A DNA stretch of 64,000 nt from the NCBI RefSeq assembly GCF_900635815.1, contig NZ_LR134173.1:1520001-1584000 (forward strand). Reading direction: 5' to 3'. The DNA is from Legionella cherrii. GTDB lineage: Bacteria > Pseudomonadota > Gammaproteobacteria > Legionellales > Legionellaceae. The first letter of the stretch is position 1. Each line of letters opens with the position of its first letter. Positions 56,080 to 64,000 of the stretch are shown here, one piece after another. Position numbers and translations under genes: made by a program. The notes below the pieces were generated by a model. That model was not told the DNA's origin. It made no database searches and saw only the letters and a program-made list of their open reading frames with translations.

Positions 56080-58404
56080 TCATGCTTTTTTTCGTGGGTA
56101 TGCCCTGGGTGCGATGCTCTTTAAGTTTTTTTTGCTATCAATTAGATTTATGATGTCATAAATGGCTACTGGCGGTGAAAAATAAAACCCTTGCATTTCA
56201 TCGCATCCCTCGTCGAGTAAAAATCGTAATTGCTGGGCATTTTCGACCCCTTCAGCAACTACTTTTATATTTAAGCTCTTACATAATGCAATAATCGATT
56301 TAACAATGCCTGCATTTTCGCGGTCCTGAGGCAAACCATCAATAAAAAATTTATCTATTTTTATTTTATTAGGTTTGAATTGCTTTAAATATTGAAAGGA
56401 ACTATAACCAATACCAAAATCATCAATAGCGAATGATAGACCCATTTTTCGCAGTGATTCTAGAACGTTTGTGGTATGCTTAAGATCGTTCATCAGCTGC
56501 GTTTCAGTTAATTCGATTTCCAGTAGAGTAGGATCCAAAGATAATTTCTCTAAAAGTAGTTGAACAAATTTTACAATATCGTATTCAATTAGAAATTGCC
56601 GAGCGGAGAAGTTAATCGACACAGGAACGTGCAAATGCTCAAATGGGAAATTTCGACAAACTTCAAGTAAAACCCATTCACCAATGTAAACAATCAAATC
56701 CGATTGCTCAGCTAATGGAAGAAACGATCCTGGTAACATCAATCCTTCATCAGGATTTTGCCATCGTAGCAATGCCTCCACTCCGACAATATTTCCTGAT
56801 TTTAAATCTACCTTAGGCTGATAATAGAGTCTGAAATCGTTTTCAGTCAGAGACTTGCGTAACTTATTCTCAATCTCAATGGAGTGTGTGACAATTTTCT
56901 GCAATTTTGTAGAAAAATATTCCACAGAGTTGCCTCCTGAGGCTTTAGCATGATTAAGTGCTATATCTGCATTTTGCAAGAGCGATAAACAATCAGTTCC
57001 ATCATAAGGATAAATACTTATTCCCATGCTAATTGTTAATACAATGGTTTGATGATTAATAAGCAAGGGTGTTTTAACAATCGCCCTTATTCGTTCAACC
57101 ACTGGTGAAATATCTTCGGGTTGTTTCATGTTGCTTAATGCAAAAACGAACTGATCTCCACCAATATTTGCAATAATAGAGCATGAATCACTTAAGTATT
57201 CATTAAACTTGGCAGCGATATTCTTAATGACCGCGTCTCCAACATCAAATCCCATGGATTCATTGATTTTTTTGAATCGATCAAAATCAACCATGATGAG
57301 CGCAATTAACGATTTTCTATTTCTATTAATTTCAGTTTCTAGAAACTCTTCTAAACCTGAGCGATTGACTAATCCAGTCAATTTTTCATGGTGAATAAAA
57401 TAGATCATTTGGTCTTTATTGAATTTATTCTGAATGAGGCTTCCCAGGACATTGGATACTTTTTCTAAAGCAAGAATTTGTTCATGAGTCAGTTTTTTTA
57501 CTTTTTTTGAAAAAAACATCAGCACGCCAAGGGTTTGACCTTGATATGCCAGGGGCAAGCCAAATGCGCAATTTAATCCAGCTTTTACAGCAAGATCATC
57601 TCGAATATATTTTTTATGTTCAACATAATCTGTCACGAGAATTGGCAGATTATCTCTTATCACCTCTCCTTGAAGCCCTTCGTTGATATCAATTTTTAAC
57701 TGATAAGATTTTTCATAAAATTCCCTGACTTCATCATGAAAACTATGCCAAATTTTAATGCAATATAATGAACTCGTTGATTGGTCGATTAACCAAACTT
57801 CACCTTCATCCCATTCAAATGATAAGCAGCTTATTCTTAATATTGCTTCGACAGCAACTTCTATACTTTTTTCATTATGAGCCACGCTCAAGATTTGATC
57901 ATAAAGTAAGAGTTCTCGCTTTGCATTAAAAAAACCAGACAAATCAGTAATAAAACCCATAATACAATTTTTATTACCTTGTTTGTCATAAATCAGACTG
58001 GGTCTATCAGCGACGTAGACAATTGTTCCGTCAGGCATTTTAACCCTGTATTCGAATAATTTTTCATTTTCTTTCTTGTTCACGGTATCTCGTAATGCTT
58101 GAATTACATTTGCTTTGTCGTCTTCATGAATCGATTGAAACCATAAATTCGGATTTTGGTAGATCTCTTGACGAGAACGACCGAACAATTTTTCTGCTGC
58201 TGGATTAATATAGGTAATTTTTGCTAGATCAACGGAAAATTGATAGAAGGGAGTAGAAATCATTTCGATGTATTGAAGTATTAATTCAGGCGAACCCTTT
58301 AGTAGCTTCTCATACTCGTTAATTTTAGAAATTAACTCATCTCGCTCTGCAGCAATCTTCTCGAGTTGAGAGGACACTTCCTTTTTAAATAAGGCGGGTT
58401 TCAT
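56080..58404 (-). CDS. PAS-GAF-GGDEF-EAL cyclic-di-GMP signalling protein
   Basis: This 774-residue cytoplasmic protein is built as: N-terminal coiled coil, PAS (about 45-150), GAF (about 170-320), GGDEF (about 345-500), EAL (about 515-755). The cyclase signature reads GGDQF rather than GGDEF, so cyclase activity may be lost. The EAL part keeps GVEALLRW, ELTETQLMND, AIDDFGIGYSS, KIDKFFIDG, VVAEGVE and QGFYFSPP, so c-di-GMP phosphodiesterase activity is likely. No membrane segment is seen; signals probably enter by the PAS and GAF domains. It is close to the candidate CsrA sponges, but a link is not shown. Confidence 0.93.
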   Translation of the reverse strand: MKPALFKKEVSSQLEKIAAERDELISKINEYEKLLKGSPELILQYIEMISTPFYQFSVDLAKITYINPAAEKLFGRSRQEIYQNPNLWFQSIHEDDKANVIQALRDTVNKKENEKLFEYRVKMPDGTIVYVADRPSLIYDKQGNKNCIMGFITDLSGFFNAKRELLLYDQILSVAHNEKSIEVAVEAILRISCLSFEWDEGEVWLIDQSTSSLYCIKIWHSFHDEVREFYEKSYQLKIDINEGLQGEVIRDNLPILVTDYVEHKKYIRDDLAVKAGLNCAFGLPLAYQGQTLGVLMFFSKKVKKLTHEQILALEKVSNVLGSLIQNKFNKDQMIYFIHHEKLTGLVNRSGLEEFLETEINRNRKSLIALIMVDFDRFKKINESMGFDVGDAVIKNIAAKFNEYLSDSCSIIANIGGDQFVFALSNMKQPEDISPVVERIRAIVKTPLLINHQTIVLTISMGISIYPYDGTDCLSLLQNADIALNHAKASGGNSVEYFSTKLQKIVTHSIEIENKLRKSLTENDFRLYYQPKVDLKSGNIVGVEALLRWQNPDEGLMLPGSFLPLAEQSDLIVYIGEWVLLEVCRNFPFEHLHVPVSINFSARQFLIEYDIVKFVQLLLEKLSLDPTLLEIELTETQLMNDLKHTTNVLESLRKMGLSFAIDDFGIGYSSFQYLKQFKPNKIKIDKFFIDGLPQDRENAGIVKSIIALCKSLNIKVVAEGVENAQQLRFLLDEGCDEMQGFYFSPPVAIYDIINLIDSKKNLKSIAPRAYPRKKA

Positions 58405-58530
58405 TTATGGAAACTCCTTTTAGCCATTGCTCAAAGATCATTATATAAATTAACCATAGCACAAAGAGTCAGCACGCTGTAAATTATTGACTATTCTTAA
58501 GCTTATCCTTTGATTAGATTGACAATTAAT

Positions 58531-58761
58531 TTAACCATAACCTATCCAAGATACATCATCAGGCTCTGTCAAAAATTTTATAAAAGACACAGGCGGTCTT
58601 TGTTTAGGGAGTCGCGATGCGACAAGCTCATAAAACTGCCTCCAAGCAGGCACATATCCCTCATTTGCCTTTGCCTCAATCAATAAATGCGAGTCTATAG
58701 ATAAATCACAGGTTATTGATACATCCCCGCGCTGCTGTATTGGAAATTTCTTAATTATTTT
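58531..58761 (-). pseudogene. C-terminal gene remnant
   Basis: A frame open between stops encodes about 76 residues with coding character (GDVSITCDLSIDSHLLIEA, then VPAWRQFYELVASRLPK, then FLTEPDDVSWIGYG) but has no start codon. It appears to be the tail of a lost gene. I cannot name the family. The remaining sequence from 58,762 to 59,143 shows no convincing gene. Confidence 0.4.
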
Positions 58762-59143
58762 TTAGAAAAACTTCAATTAGAGTAGTACTCGATGAATTTC
58801 ATTGAAATGCTTGACTGGGTGTTTAATTTGATGACACAATGTTTTTATCTTTGATATTTCTGTTATCTGAAATGCAACAAACACGCTTACAACAAATGAT
58901 GATGATGCGCTGCCTGGACACTGTTGTCGAGGTTGGGCGGAATTATTTGTAAACGGCGCTATCAAACTAATCCTCTCAATACCAGTGTCCAGGTTTCGAG
59001 ACACTCACTCTCAATCTTATAAAGCGCTCAAATTGAAATTTGGTGGTAAAAATTCAACTTAATATTTTTTGCTGCTGAATTTAAGCCCAAAAAACATCCA
59101 TAAATCAACGCGGGTTAATTTGGGGAAAAATGAGGCAATTATC

Positions 59144-60499
59144 ATGATCATAGAGGATATTCAGTCAAAAATTTTTAACGTAGAGTTTGTATTAAAATCA
59201 TATATTCAACGTCATGTCAAAGGAGTCGCACCTAAATATACTTATGCTGGGGAGGTAGGGATAAATCCAGCTTTTCAACGGATTGAAGAGGTTGACAGTT
59301 TCCTTAGGTCTAATGAAAAACGAATATTTGCTTTGCGCGGTGATTTTGTTCTAGCGACTGGAGTGAAAAACGCAGAACAGCAACATGGTTATCAGGGGTT
59401 AAAAGAAACCTTTGAAGAATCACAATATTCCTATTTAAATTGGAGCGATCGATACGGACATCCTTCCCTTGCCATAGCAGATAATCATTACGATGGTACT
59501 GTTTTGTATGCGGGATTTATTTGTCAACGTCACGGGCACCTGGAAGTTTTTTTATCGTCGGGAAGATATAATCGTTGTAATCGAATTAACGAGGGAATCT
59601 TACCACTAACAGAAGAACAGATTTATGTTGTTGAGTCCTATTTAGCATTAAAATTTCAAAAAGCGTATGGAATTCAGAAGGTTGTATTTTTTGATACAAC
59701 GCCAGAAGAGGATGATGTTGACTCATCTTTATTCTTTACAAATACGCCATACCCTAATGACAAAAAACCTAGGACATACACTCCATCATCAATCGCTAAA
59801 GCGGTTAAGATTTCACATGATGATTCATATTATCTAAAGGCCCAAAACTACATCAAACACAATATTCCTTCGATTAAACCCAAATACAGTTATCCTGGTG
59901 AAGGTTGCATCAATCCAGGGTATCAAGATATTACCAGTATTCAATATCCCTTACTTCCACAAGAAAAGCGAATCTGGGCTTTACGAAGTGATTTTATTTT
60001 GGCAACTGGTGTAAAAAATGCTTATGAGAAAGAATATGGATACACTGGTTTTAAGGACAGCTTTAATGAATCACTTCATTCATTTATCAATTGGAAGGAT
60101 CGCTATGGACATCCCTCACTCACATTACCTGAAGGCAAGTATGACGGCTCTGCATTTTATGCAGGTTATATTTGTCAACGAGAGGGTTATTTGCAAGTCT
60201 ACCTTGTATCTGGACGATTTGAACGCACGGATTTGAATGAGGAGCAAACTCGTATACTGGAGGCCTATATCGCAGCTCAGTTTCAGACAGCCTATGGCGA
60301 GCAAGATATTGTTTTTGATTATGGGGACTCAGAGATTCCAAGCTATCATGCTACTTTTTTTAGCGGAGGAACATTTGACAAAACTAATCCTCAACGACGT
60401 TACAATCAATCATTGATAAGGGATATTTTGCAGAATATCCCTGTGGCAGCAAATGATGATGAAGATAGATTGGAAGAGAACAAAGTATTTTCAGTTTAA
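59144..60499 (+). CDS. Protein of two tandem copies of an unknown domain
   Basis: Start ATG 59144 has TGAGG eight bases upstream, giving 451 residues. Two copies of an approximately 165-residue domain are present (about 15-180 and 230-395). Each contains PKYxYxGExxINPxxQ, EKRIxALRxDFxLATGVKNA, YxGxKxxFxES, DRYGHPSL, YDGxxxYAGxICQRxGxLxVxLxSGR and ...ALKFQKAYG/AAQFQTAYG. The strict conservation of Asp, Arg, His and Gly suggests an enzyme or ligand-binding fold. The C-terminus is acidic (NDDEDRLEENKVFSV), compatible with Dot/Icm export. Family not recognised. Confidence 0.7.
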   Translation: MIIEDIQSKIFNVEFVLKSYIQRHVKGVAPKYTYAGEVGINPAFQRIEEVDSFLRSNEKRIFALRGDFVLATGVKNAEQQHGYQGLKETFEESQYSYLNWSDRYGHPSLAIADNHYDGTVLYAGFICQRHGHLEVFLSSGRYNRCNRINEGILPLTEEQIYVVESYLALKFQKAYGIQKVVFFDTTPEEDDVDSSLFFTNTPYPNDKKPRTYTPSSIAKAVKISHDDSYYLKAQNYIKHNIPSIKPKYSYPGEGCINPGYQDITSIQYPLLPQEKRIWALRSDFILATGVKNAYEKEYGYTGFKDSFNESLHSFINWKDRYGHPSLTLPEGKYDGSAFYAGYICQREGYLQVYLVSGRFERTDLNEEQTRILEAYIAAQFQTAYGEQDIVFDYGDSEIPSYHATFFSGGTFDKTNPQRRYNQSLIRDILQNIPVAANDDEDRLEENKVFSV

Positions 60500-60546
60500 G
60501 ATAATTGAAAGTGCAGTGAAGCAGCTTGGAGAGTACTATTGATTTT

Positions 60547-60573
60547 GTCGGGCTAATTGTAGCCCGACGTTTT
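60547..60573. terminator. Terminator hairpin between convergent genes
   Basis: GTCGGGCTA (60547-60555) pairs perfectly with TAGCCCGAC (60560-60568) around a 4-base loop and is followed by GTTTT on the plus strand. It lies between the two-domain gene and the convergent ankyrin gene. Confidence 0.8.
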
Positions 60574-60586
60574 GGTCATAGGGCTG

Positions 60587-61738
60587 TCATTTTTTTGCAG
60601 TGAATGATCCTAGACCAAATGCACTTGCTAGCATTTCATCAGGACTTATATCTTCGGTTAGATCAGCGCTTCTTTCAAAAAATCCCAGTTTACGTGAGAG
60701 ATTTGCATCAGATTTTTTAGTATGGCTACTTTCTTGATCGTGGTTCATCATTTTTGACTCAAATAATGCGAGCATTTTTCTGGAGTTGACATCATAGGGG
60801 TTCTTATTATTTTTTACAGGATAATCAAAGTTCTTATGCTGAGGATTGAGCTCAATAATTTTCTTAATTACCGCTACTGAAGGATGGTCCGGATCAGCTC
60901 CATGCTTAATTAAGGCGTCGATGAGTCTTGAATCACCGCCACGTAATAATAAATAAGCAATAGGGTTAACCGAGCAATACACTGGGACACCTAAGTAAGT
61001 TTTAAGGTAAAAGGTACTGTTGAAATCAACATGATGCTTTTTTAGTAGTTCCAGATTACTCAAGGTATTTTGATGAGTATAACTTCCCTGGATGGCATTA
61101 AAAATAAGCGACCAACCTTTGAATTTTGTAATTGAAAAGGGCAAAGTTACTGATCCTTGTACCATTTTTTTTAGACCATGCGTATTTCCTGAAAGCAATA
61201 ACCTTCGAAATTTTTCATATTCTCTACAATATTGTATGTGTTCTCCTATGAGTTTTTCTGCTGCTTCAAAATGTTGGGCTCGAGCAAAAAGAATAGGTTT
61301 TTGGAAGCTGGTATTTTGAGTATTTACTCTATTTTGGAGTAGGCATTGAACAACAGCTGCTGCCGGCAAAGAATCACGGTTAGAAGCGGACAGTTGATTA
61401 TCTATAGCGCGGTGCAATGGTGTTTTTTTCATATGGTGATCCGGTGCATCCAAATGGGCACCCAAATCAATCAGTTTTTGGACTACCCCAATATCTTTGC
61501 CATATTCACAGGCCAAACCTAGCATGGTATAGCCATGGTGATCAAAAGCATTAGCAGCCAGATAAACTAGTTTAGAAGAGTATTTTTCAGGTTGAAATGA
61601 CATAAATTTTTCTGGCCAATTTTCCTTATCTTTGTAAGGAAAAAAAGACATAATTTCCCTCAGTTGATCGAGTTGTTCTGCGGAAAGTTTCTCGCGAGTG
61701 TCGATATAATTTCTTGAATTATTAAAATAATAACGCAT
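60587..61738 (-). CDS. Ankyrin-repeat protein, candidate Dot/Icm effector
   Basis: This 383-residue protein has ankyrin repeats: GYTMLGLACEYGKDIGVVQKLIDLGAHLDAPDHH and KTPLHRAIDNQ (about 69-115), VNPIAYLLLRGGDSRLIDALIKHGADPDHP (about 265-295), with degenerate ones between. There is no signal peptide. Legionella genomes encode many ankyrin effectors that bind host proteins, and the length and layout fit. AGGGAC precedes the ATG by about six bases. The target is unknown. Confidence 0.75.
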   Translation of the reverse strand: MRYYFNNSRNYIDTREKLSAEQLDQLREIMSFFPYKDKENWPEKFMSFQPEKYSSKLVYLAANAFDHHGYTMLGLACEYGKDIGVVQKLIDLGAHLDAPDHHMKKTPLHRAIDNQLSASNRDSLPAAAVVQCLLQNRVNTQNTSFQKPILFARAQHFEAAEKLIGEHIQYCREYEKFRRLLLSGNTHGLKKMVQGSVTLPFSITKFKGWSLIFNAIQGSYTHQNTLSNLELLKKHHVDFNSTFYLKTYLGVPVYCSVNPIAYLLLRGGDSRLIDALIKHGADPDHPSVAVIKKIIELNPQHKNFDYPVKNNKNPYDVNSRKMLALFESKMMNHDQESSHTKKSDANLSRKLGFFERSADLTEDISPDEMLASAFGLGSFTAKK

Positions 61739-62244
61739 GATAAAGTCCCTGTTCTTGTTTTTATTAGTTTGCGGGCATTATATACACAATTTTCATATTT
61801 TTTAATTTTTTTACTTCAAAGTTCGACCTTCGTCTGCTTATCTTTAAGTCTGCACGCTCAAAAAAAGAAACTGCTTTTTTGCTGTTTACGCAAAAAAACC
61901 TTATAAAACAGGGCTCTTTTCCCTCAAATAACAGCTATTTATCTGATGTTCAGAACCTGAATGTTGATGGGTCGAAGGATAGAAGCCGATAATCTCGGAA
62001 AAATTTCCCTAAAGATAAGTTAAATCATCGGGAGAGTAATGTTTTCAGCATCCATCTTTAGTCATTTGATTAACCCGAGTGATAGCTTCTAAAACTTACT
62101 GGCAAAGGGGCTACATGCGAAGAACTCGCTGACAGATTAAACGCCTAGTTCAGCTCAGAATGTTCGCAGTCCAGTAACCCTTGCAATTCAGCTAAAGCGG
62201 TTTTATCGTCAATTCGAATTAAAGTAACCCATGCGGCTTTAATC
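61739..62244. other. Intergenic stretch with a coding-like tail
   Basis: About 500 bases without a complete gene. On the minus strand 62145-62244 continues an open frame that overlaps the end of the caspase-like gene (KAAWVTLIRIDDKTALAEL ... SELN, stop at 62145-62147). It could be the true C-terminus of that gene in another frame. The part from 61,739 to 62,040 is AT-rich and shows nothing. Confidence 0.45.
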
Positions 62245-63849
62245 TTATTGTAAGTTAAGATGCGTTTGAGTAATTGTTTCTCTTTTTTCCTTTTTAGCAA
62301 TAATGTCCTGTAATTGCTGTTGTTTTTTGTCGAGGGATTGATAGTAATTTATCGCATAAACCAACGTTGGATTATTTTGTTTTTCAGCCCATTGTTTGAT
62401 AATGGCTAACCTGTTTTTTTGATAATCTACTAAGTCCTTATCATTGTTCTTTGCAGATAAATACTGCAGATAATACATATCCAGCTGGAAGGGATGTTTA
62501 TATAATCCTTGCTTCATAATGGCTTGATAGAATTCTTGTTCAAATTGATAGATCTTGGAATTTAAATTGGTCATTTGATGCTGTTTTAAGCTTTGATTCC
62601 ATGGCGCATTGATTACATTATTATAAAGATTCATCATACCATCCCAAGTTGACTCTAACTCATCTCCTTGTTCTTTAATTTGCTGTTCTAATTCAGAGAT
62701 TTTCTTAGTTTGCCGCTCTATAGAAAGCCCCACAAATTTTTTCGCTTCTGGAAGAAGGGAAAGAATTTTAGTTTCATTGGCTTTGCTTAAACCAACAAAT
62801 TGATCTAAATCTGGATTCTGGATTGATTGAAGTTCATTCTGATATTGGTTAAATATTTTTTGGATGGCTAGTTGATTAAAATTCGCAATACGCGAAGAAA
62901 ACTGGTCCTTCATAAAATAATCGGCCCATAGCAATAGATAATAATCAGAAGTACTGATAGGGACATTTACGGTCATGTCGTCTAATATTGCTTGCTGATG
63001 CGCAGTAAATACATCGTTTGAGGGTTCTTTCAGTGGCTCACCAGTTAAGATGCTAATTCCCGTATACGCTTCCGTAAACGAACGTTCATAACCTTGATAA
63101 GTAGCTCCATCAGCATCGGCTGTGCACCCTGAAGCATAATGGTCTGGAGTTGCGGCAGTAAACCCACAAATTTTAGGGTTAGCACTGGGATAGCCATTTT
63201 TTAATTTAACCGATAATTGATGAAAGCCTCCGGAATAACATTGCGACATAGCAAACACAACGTGACGGCTTGGAACCTGTTCGAGCAGTGAGCGGAGTTC
63301 GTTTTTAGAGAGGCAGGCTTTATTAAAATCGTTCTCGTTAGTAAAGTTATTGATAAACGGTTTTTTATAGTGCCATAAATCGATGCAATTATTACTGTAG
63401 GGATTGGTACTTTTATCTTCAAAAAAACCATAAGGCATTCCATGGTCGCTAACAAAAAGGAATAAGTCCTCATTGGGTTTTAAGGAGCGGATTTTTGGGG
63501 ATAAAAAATAAGTACTGACTTGTCCTTTTGTGGCACTCTGGTTGTTGGTAATGATACCCGTCAGCATGAGATCCGTTATATCGTATTTATCCTGCTTTGT
63601 ATTCATTTTTTTATGAACATCTAAAGGTAGGGGCTGATGCAGTTCATTGTTTCCTGCTCCAAAAAAAAGGCTCACTCTGTCCTGACCATATTGATGCGCT
63701 AGGAACTCATAAAGAGTTTTTGTTTGTAGGTATTGTGAATAATGATTAAGCCCAGGATTATCACCACCAGAAAGAACCAGAATTTGACTGGCAGTATTTC
63801 CAACAATGACGTGCAAATAAAAAAAGGTAAAGAGTAAGGAGCGTTTCAT
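62245..63849 (-). CDS. Secreted caspase/legumain-like (clan CD, C13-type) cysteine peptidase
   Basis: The start is ATG 63849 (GAGAA upstream) rather than TTG 63864, giving 534 residues with a signal peptide (MKRSLLFTFFYLHVIVGNTA). The clan-CD dyad is visible: His136 in LFLFVSDHGMPYG and Cys204 in VVFAMSQCYSGGF, each after a hydrophobic strand as in legumains and caspases. The second half (from about 320) is helical with a coiled coil. The secretion signal suggests release by type II secretion or a periplasmic role. The C-terminus may be cut short by a shift at 62283-62288. Confidence 0.75.
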   Translation of the reverse strand: MKRSLLFTFFYLHVIVGNTASQILVLSGGDNPGLNHYSQYLQTKTLYEFLAHQYGQDRVSLFFGAGNNELHQPLPLDVHKKMNTKQDKYDITDLMLTGIITNNQSATKGQVSTYFLSPKIRSLKPNEDLFLFVSDHGMPYGFFEDKSTNPYSNNCIDLWHYKKPFINNFTNENDFNKACLSKNELRSLLEQVPSRHVVFAMSQCYSGGFHQLSVKLKNGYPSANPKICGFTAATPDHYASGCTADADGATYQGYERSFTEAYTGISILTGEPLKEPSNDVFTAHQQAILDDMTVNVPISTSDYYLLLWADYFMKDQFSSRIANFNQLAIQKIFNQYQNELQSIQNPDLDQFVGLSKANETKILSLLPEAKKFVGLSIERQTKKISELEQQIKEQGDELESTWDGMMNLYNNVINAPWNQSLKQHQMTNLNSKIYQFEQEFYQAIMKQGLYKHPFQLDMYYLQYLSAKNNDKDLVDYQKNRLAIIKQWAEKQNNPTLVYAINYYQSLDKKQQQLQDIIAKKEKRETITQTHLNLQ

Positions 63850-64000
63850 TAAATTCTCAAACAAGATCGCTGGGACAATTTTTAAATACTAGCATGAGTA
63901 GGGTGGGGTAAGCATTTATTTAAAAGAATACCCTTCTTTTCACCAATAGTACTCTCTTCTTCTAAAAGGTATAATGGATGAACCCCTATCAACGGTAAAT

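Noticed and set aside
58777..59004. 75-residue minus-strand frame
   Set aside because: Low protein-like character, no Shine-Dalgarno, and unrelated to the coding-like remnant next to it.
62050..62147. Plus-strand piece GKGATCEELADRLNA ending at about 62147
   Set aside because: Very short, preceded by stops, and in conflict with the better minus-strand continuation of the caspase-like gene.

Overview
The window looks like a chromosome segment of a Legionella species (family Legionellaceae). The signs are an AT-rich genome, a groES-groEL (htpAB) operon, a bdhA-patD-type operon with an acetoacetate decarboxylase, several proteins of Dot/Icm-effector style (ankyrin/F-box-like, Sel1-like, TcdA/B-type glycosyltransferase, glutamate-rich C-termini), and candidate LetA/CsrA-circuit small RNAs. 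All family names come from reading the sequence; no search was run.

Bases 1-29,200 are mostly conserved core: the end of glnE, rimO, dsbD, groES-groEL behind a textbook heat-shock promoter, dps, motA-motB, the polyhydroxybutyrate/ketone-body set bdhA-patD-adc, a glycine-zipper lipoprotein, dapA with a short BamC-like lipoprotein, a QEGLA-motif metallopeptidase-like protein, a CPBP membrane protease, rsmB-fmt-def facing LysM-dprA-smg-topA, a fused alpha/beta E1 dehydrogenase followed by an acyl-CoA dehydrogenase, and a tRNA-Pro(GGG). fmt is split by one extra base in a 5-base homopolymer.

From the tRNA-Pro to about 47.6 kb the window is accessory and AT-rich. It has an FRG-domain protein, many small membrane proteins, a F-box/ankyrin-like effector candidate, a RelE/HigB-type toxin with its HTH antitoxin, a 35-residue tandem-repeat protein, a small aromatic-acid-type metabolic group, and a family of about 71-bp palindromes (GGGGTCAGGCCTTGAATT ... 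AATTCAAGGCCTGACCC). One RAYT-type HUH/Y1 transposase gene at 39.1 kb is bounded by the same inverted ends. Transposase and repeats therefore look like one REP/RAYT system that has seeded at least a dozen copies within 15 kb.

From 47.6 kb to the end there are effector-like and secreted proteins: an internally repeated secreted protein, a large DXD glycosyltransferase in two frames, a secreted adenosine deaminase, a GGDEF/EAL protein, a tandemly duplicated unknown protein, an ankyrin protein and a caspase/legumain-like secreted protein. Between them are two near-identical copies of about 245 bp. On the minus strand each copy encodes a structured RNA with GGA-bearing hairpins, one matching the CsrA consensus exactly, and each has a LetA-box-like palindrome upstream. 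These are candidate twin RsmY/RsmZ-type CsrA sponges and are the most interesting regulatory observation here.

Several genes (fmt, a carboxymuconolactone-decarboxylase family gene, an unknown gene at 45.3-45.8 kb, the glycosyltransferase, perhaps the caspase-like gene) are broken by single-base shifts at short homopolymers. This may be sequencing error or real decay.
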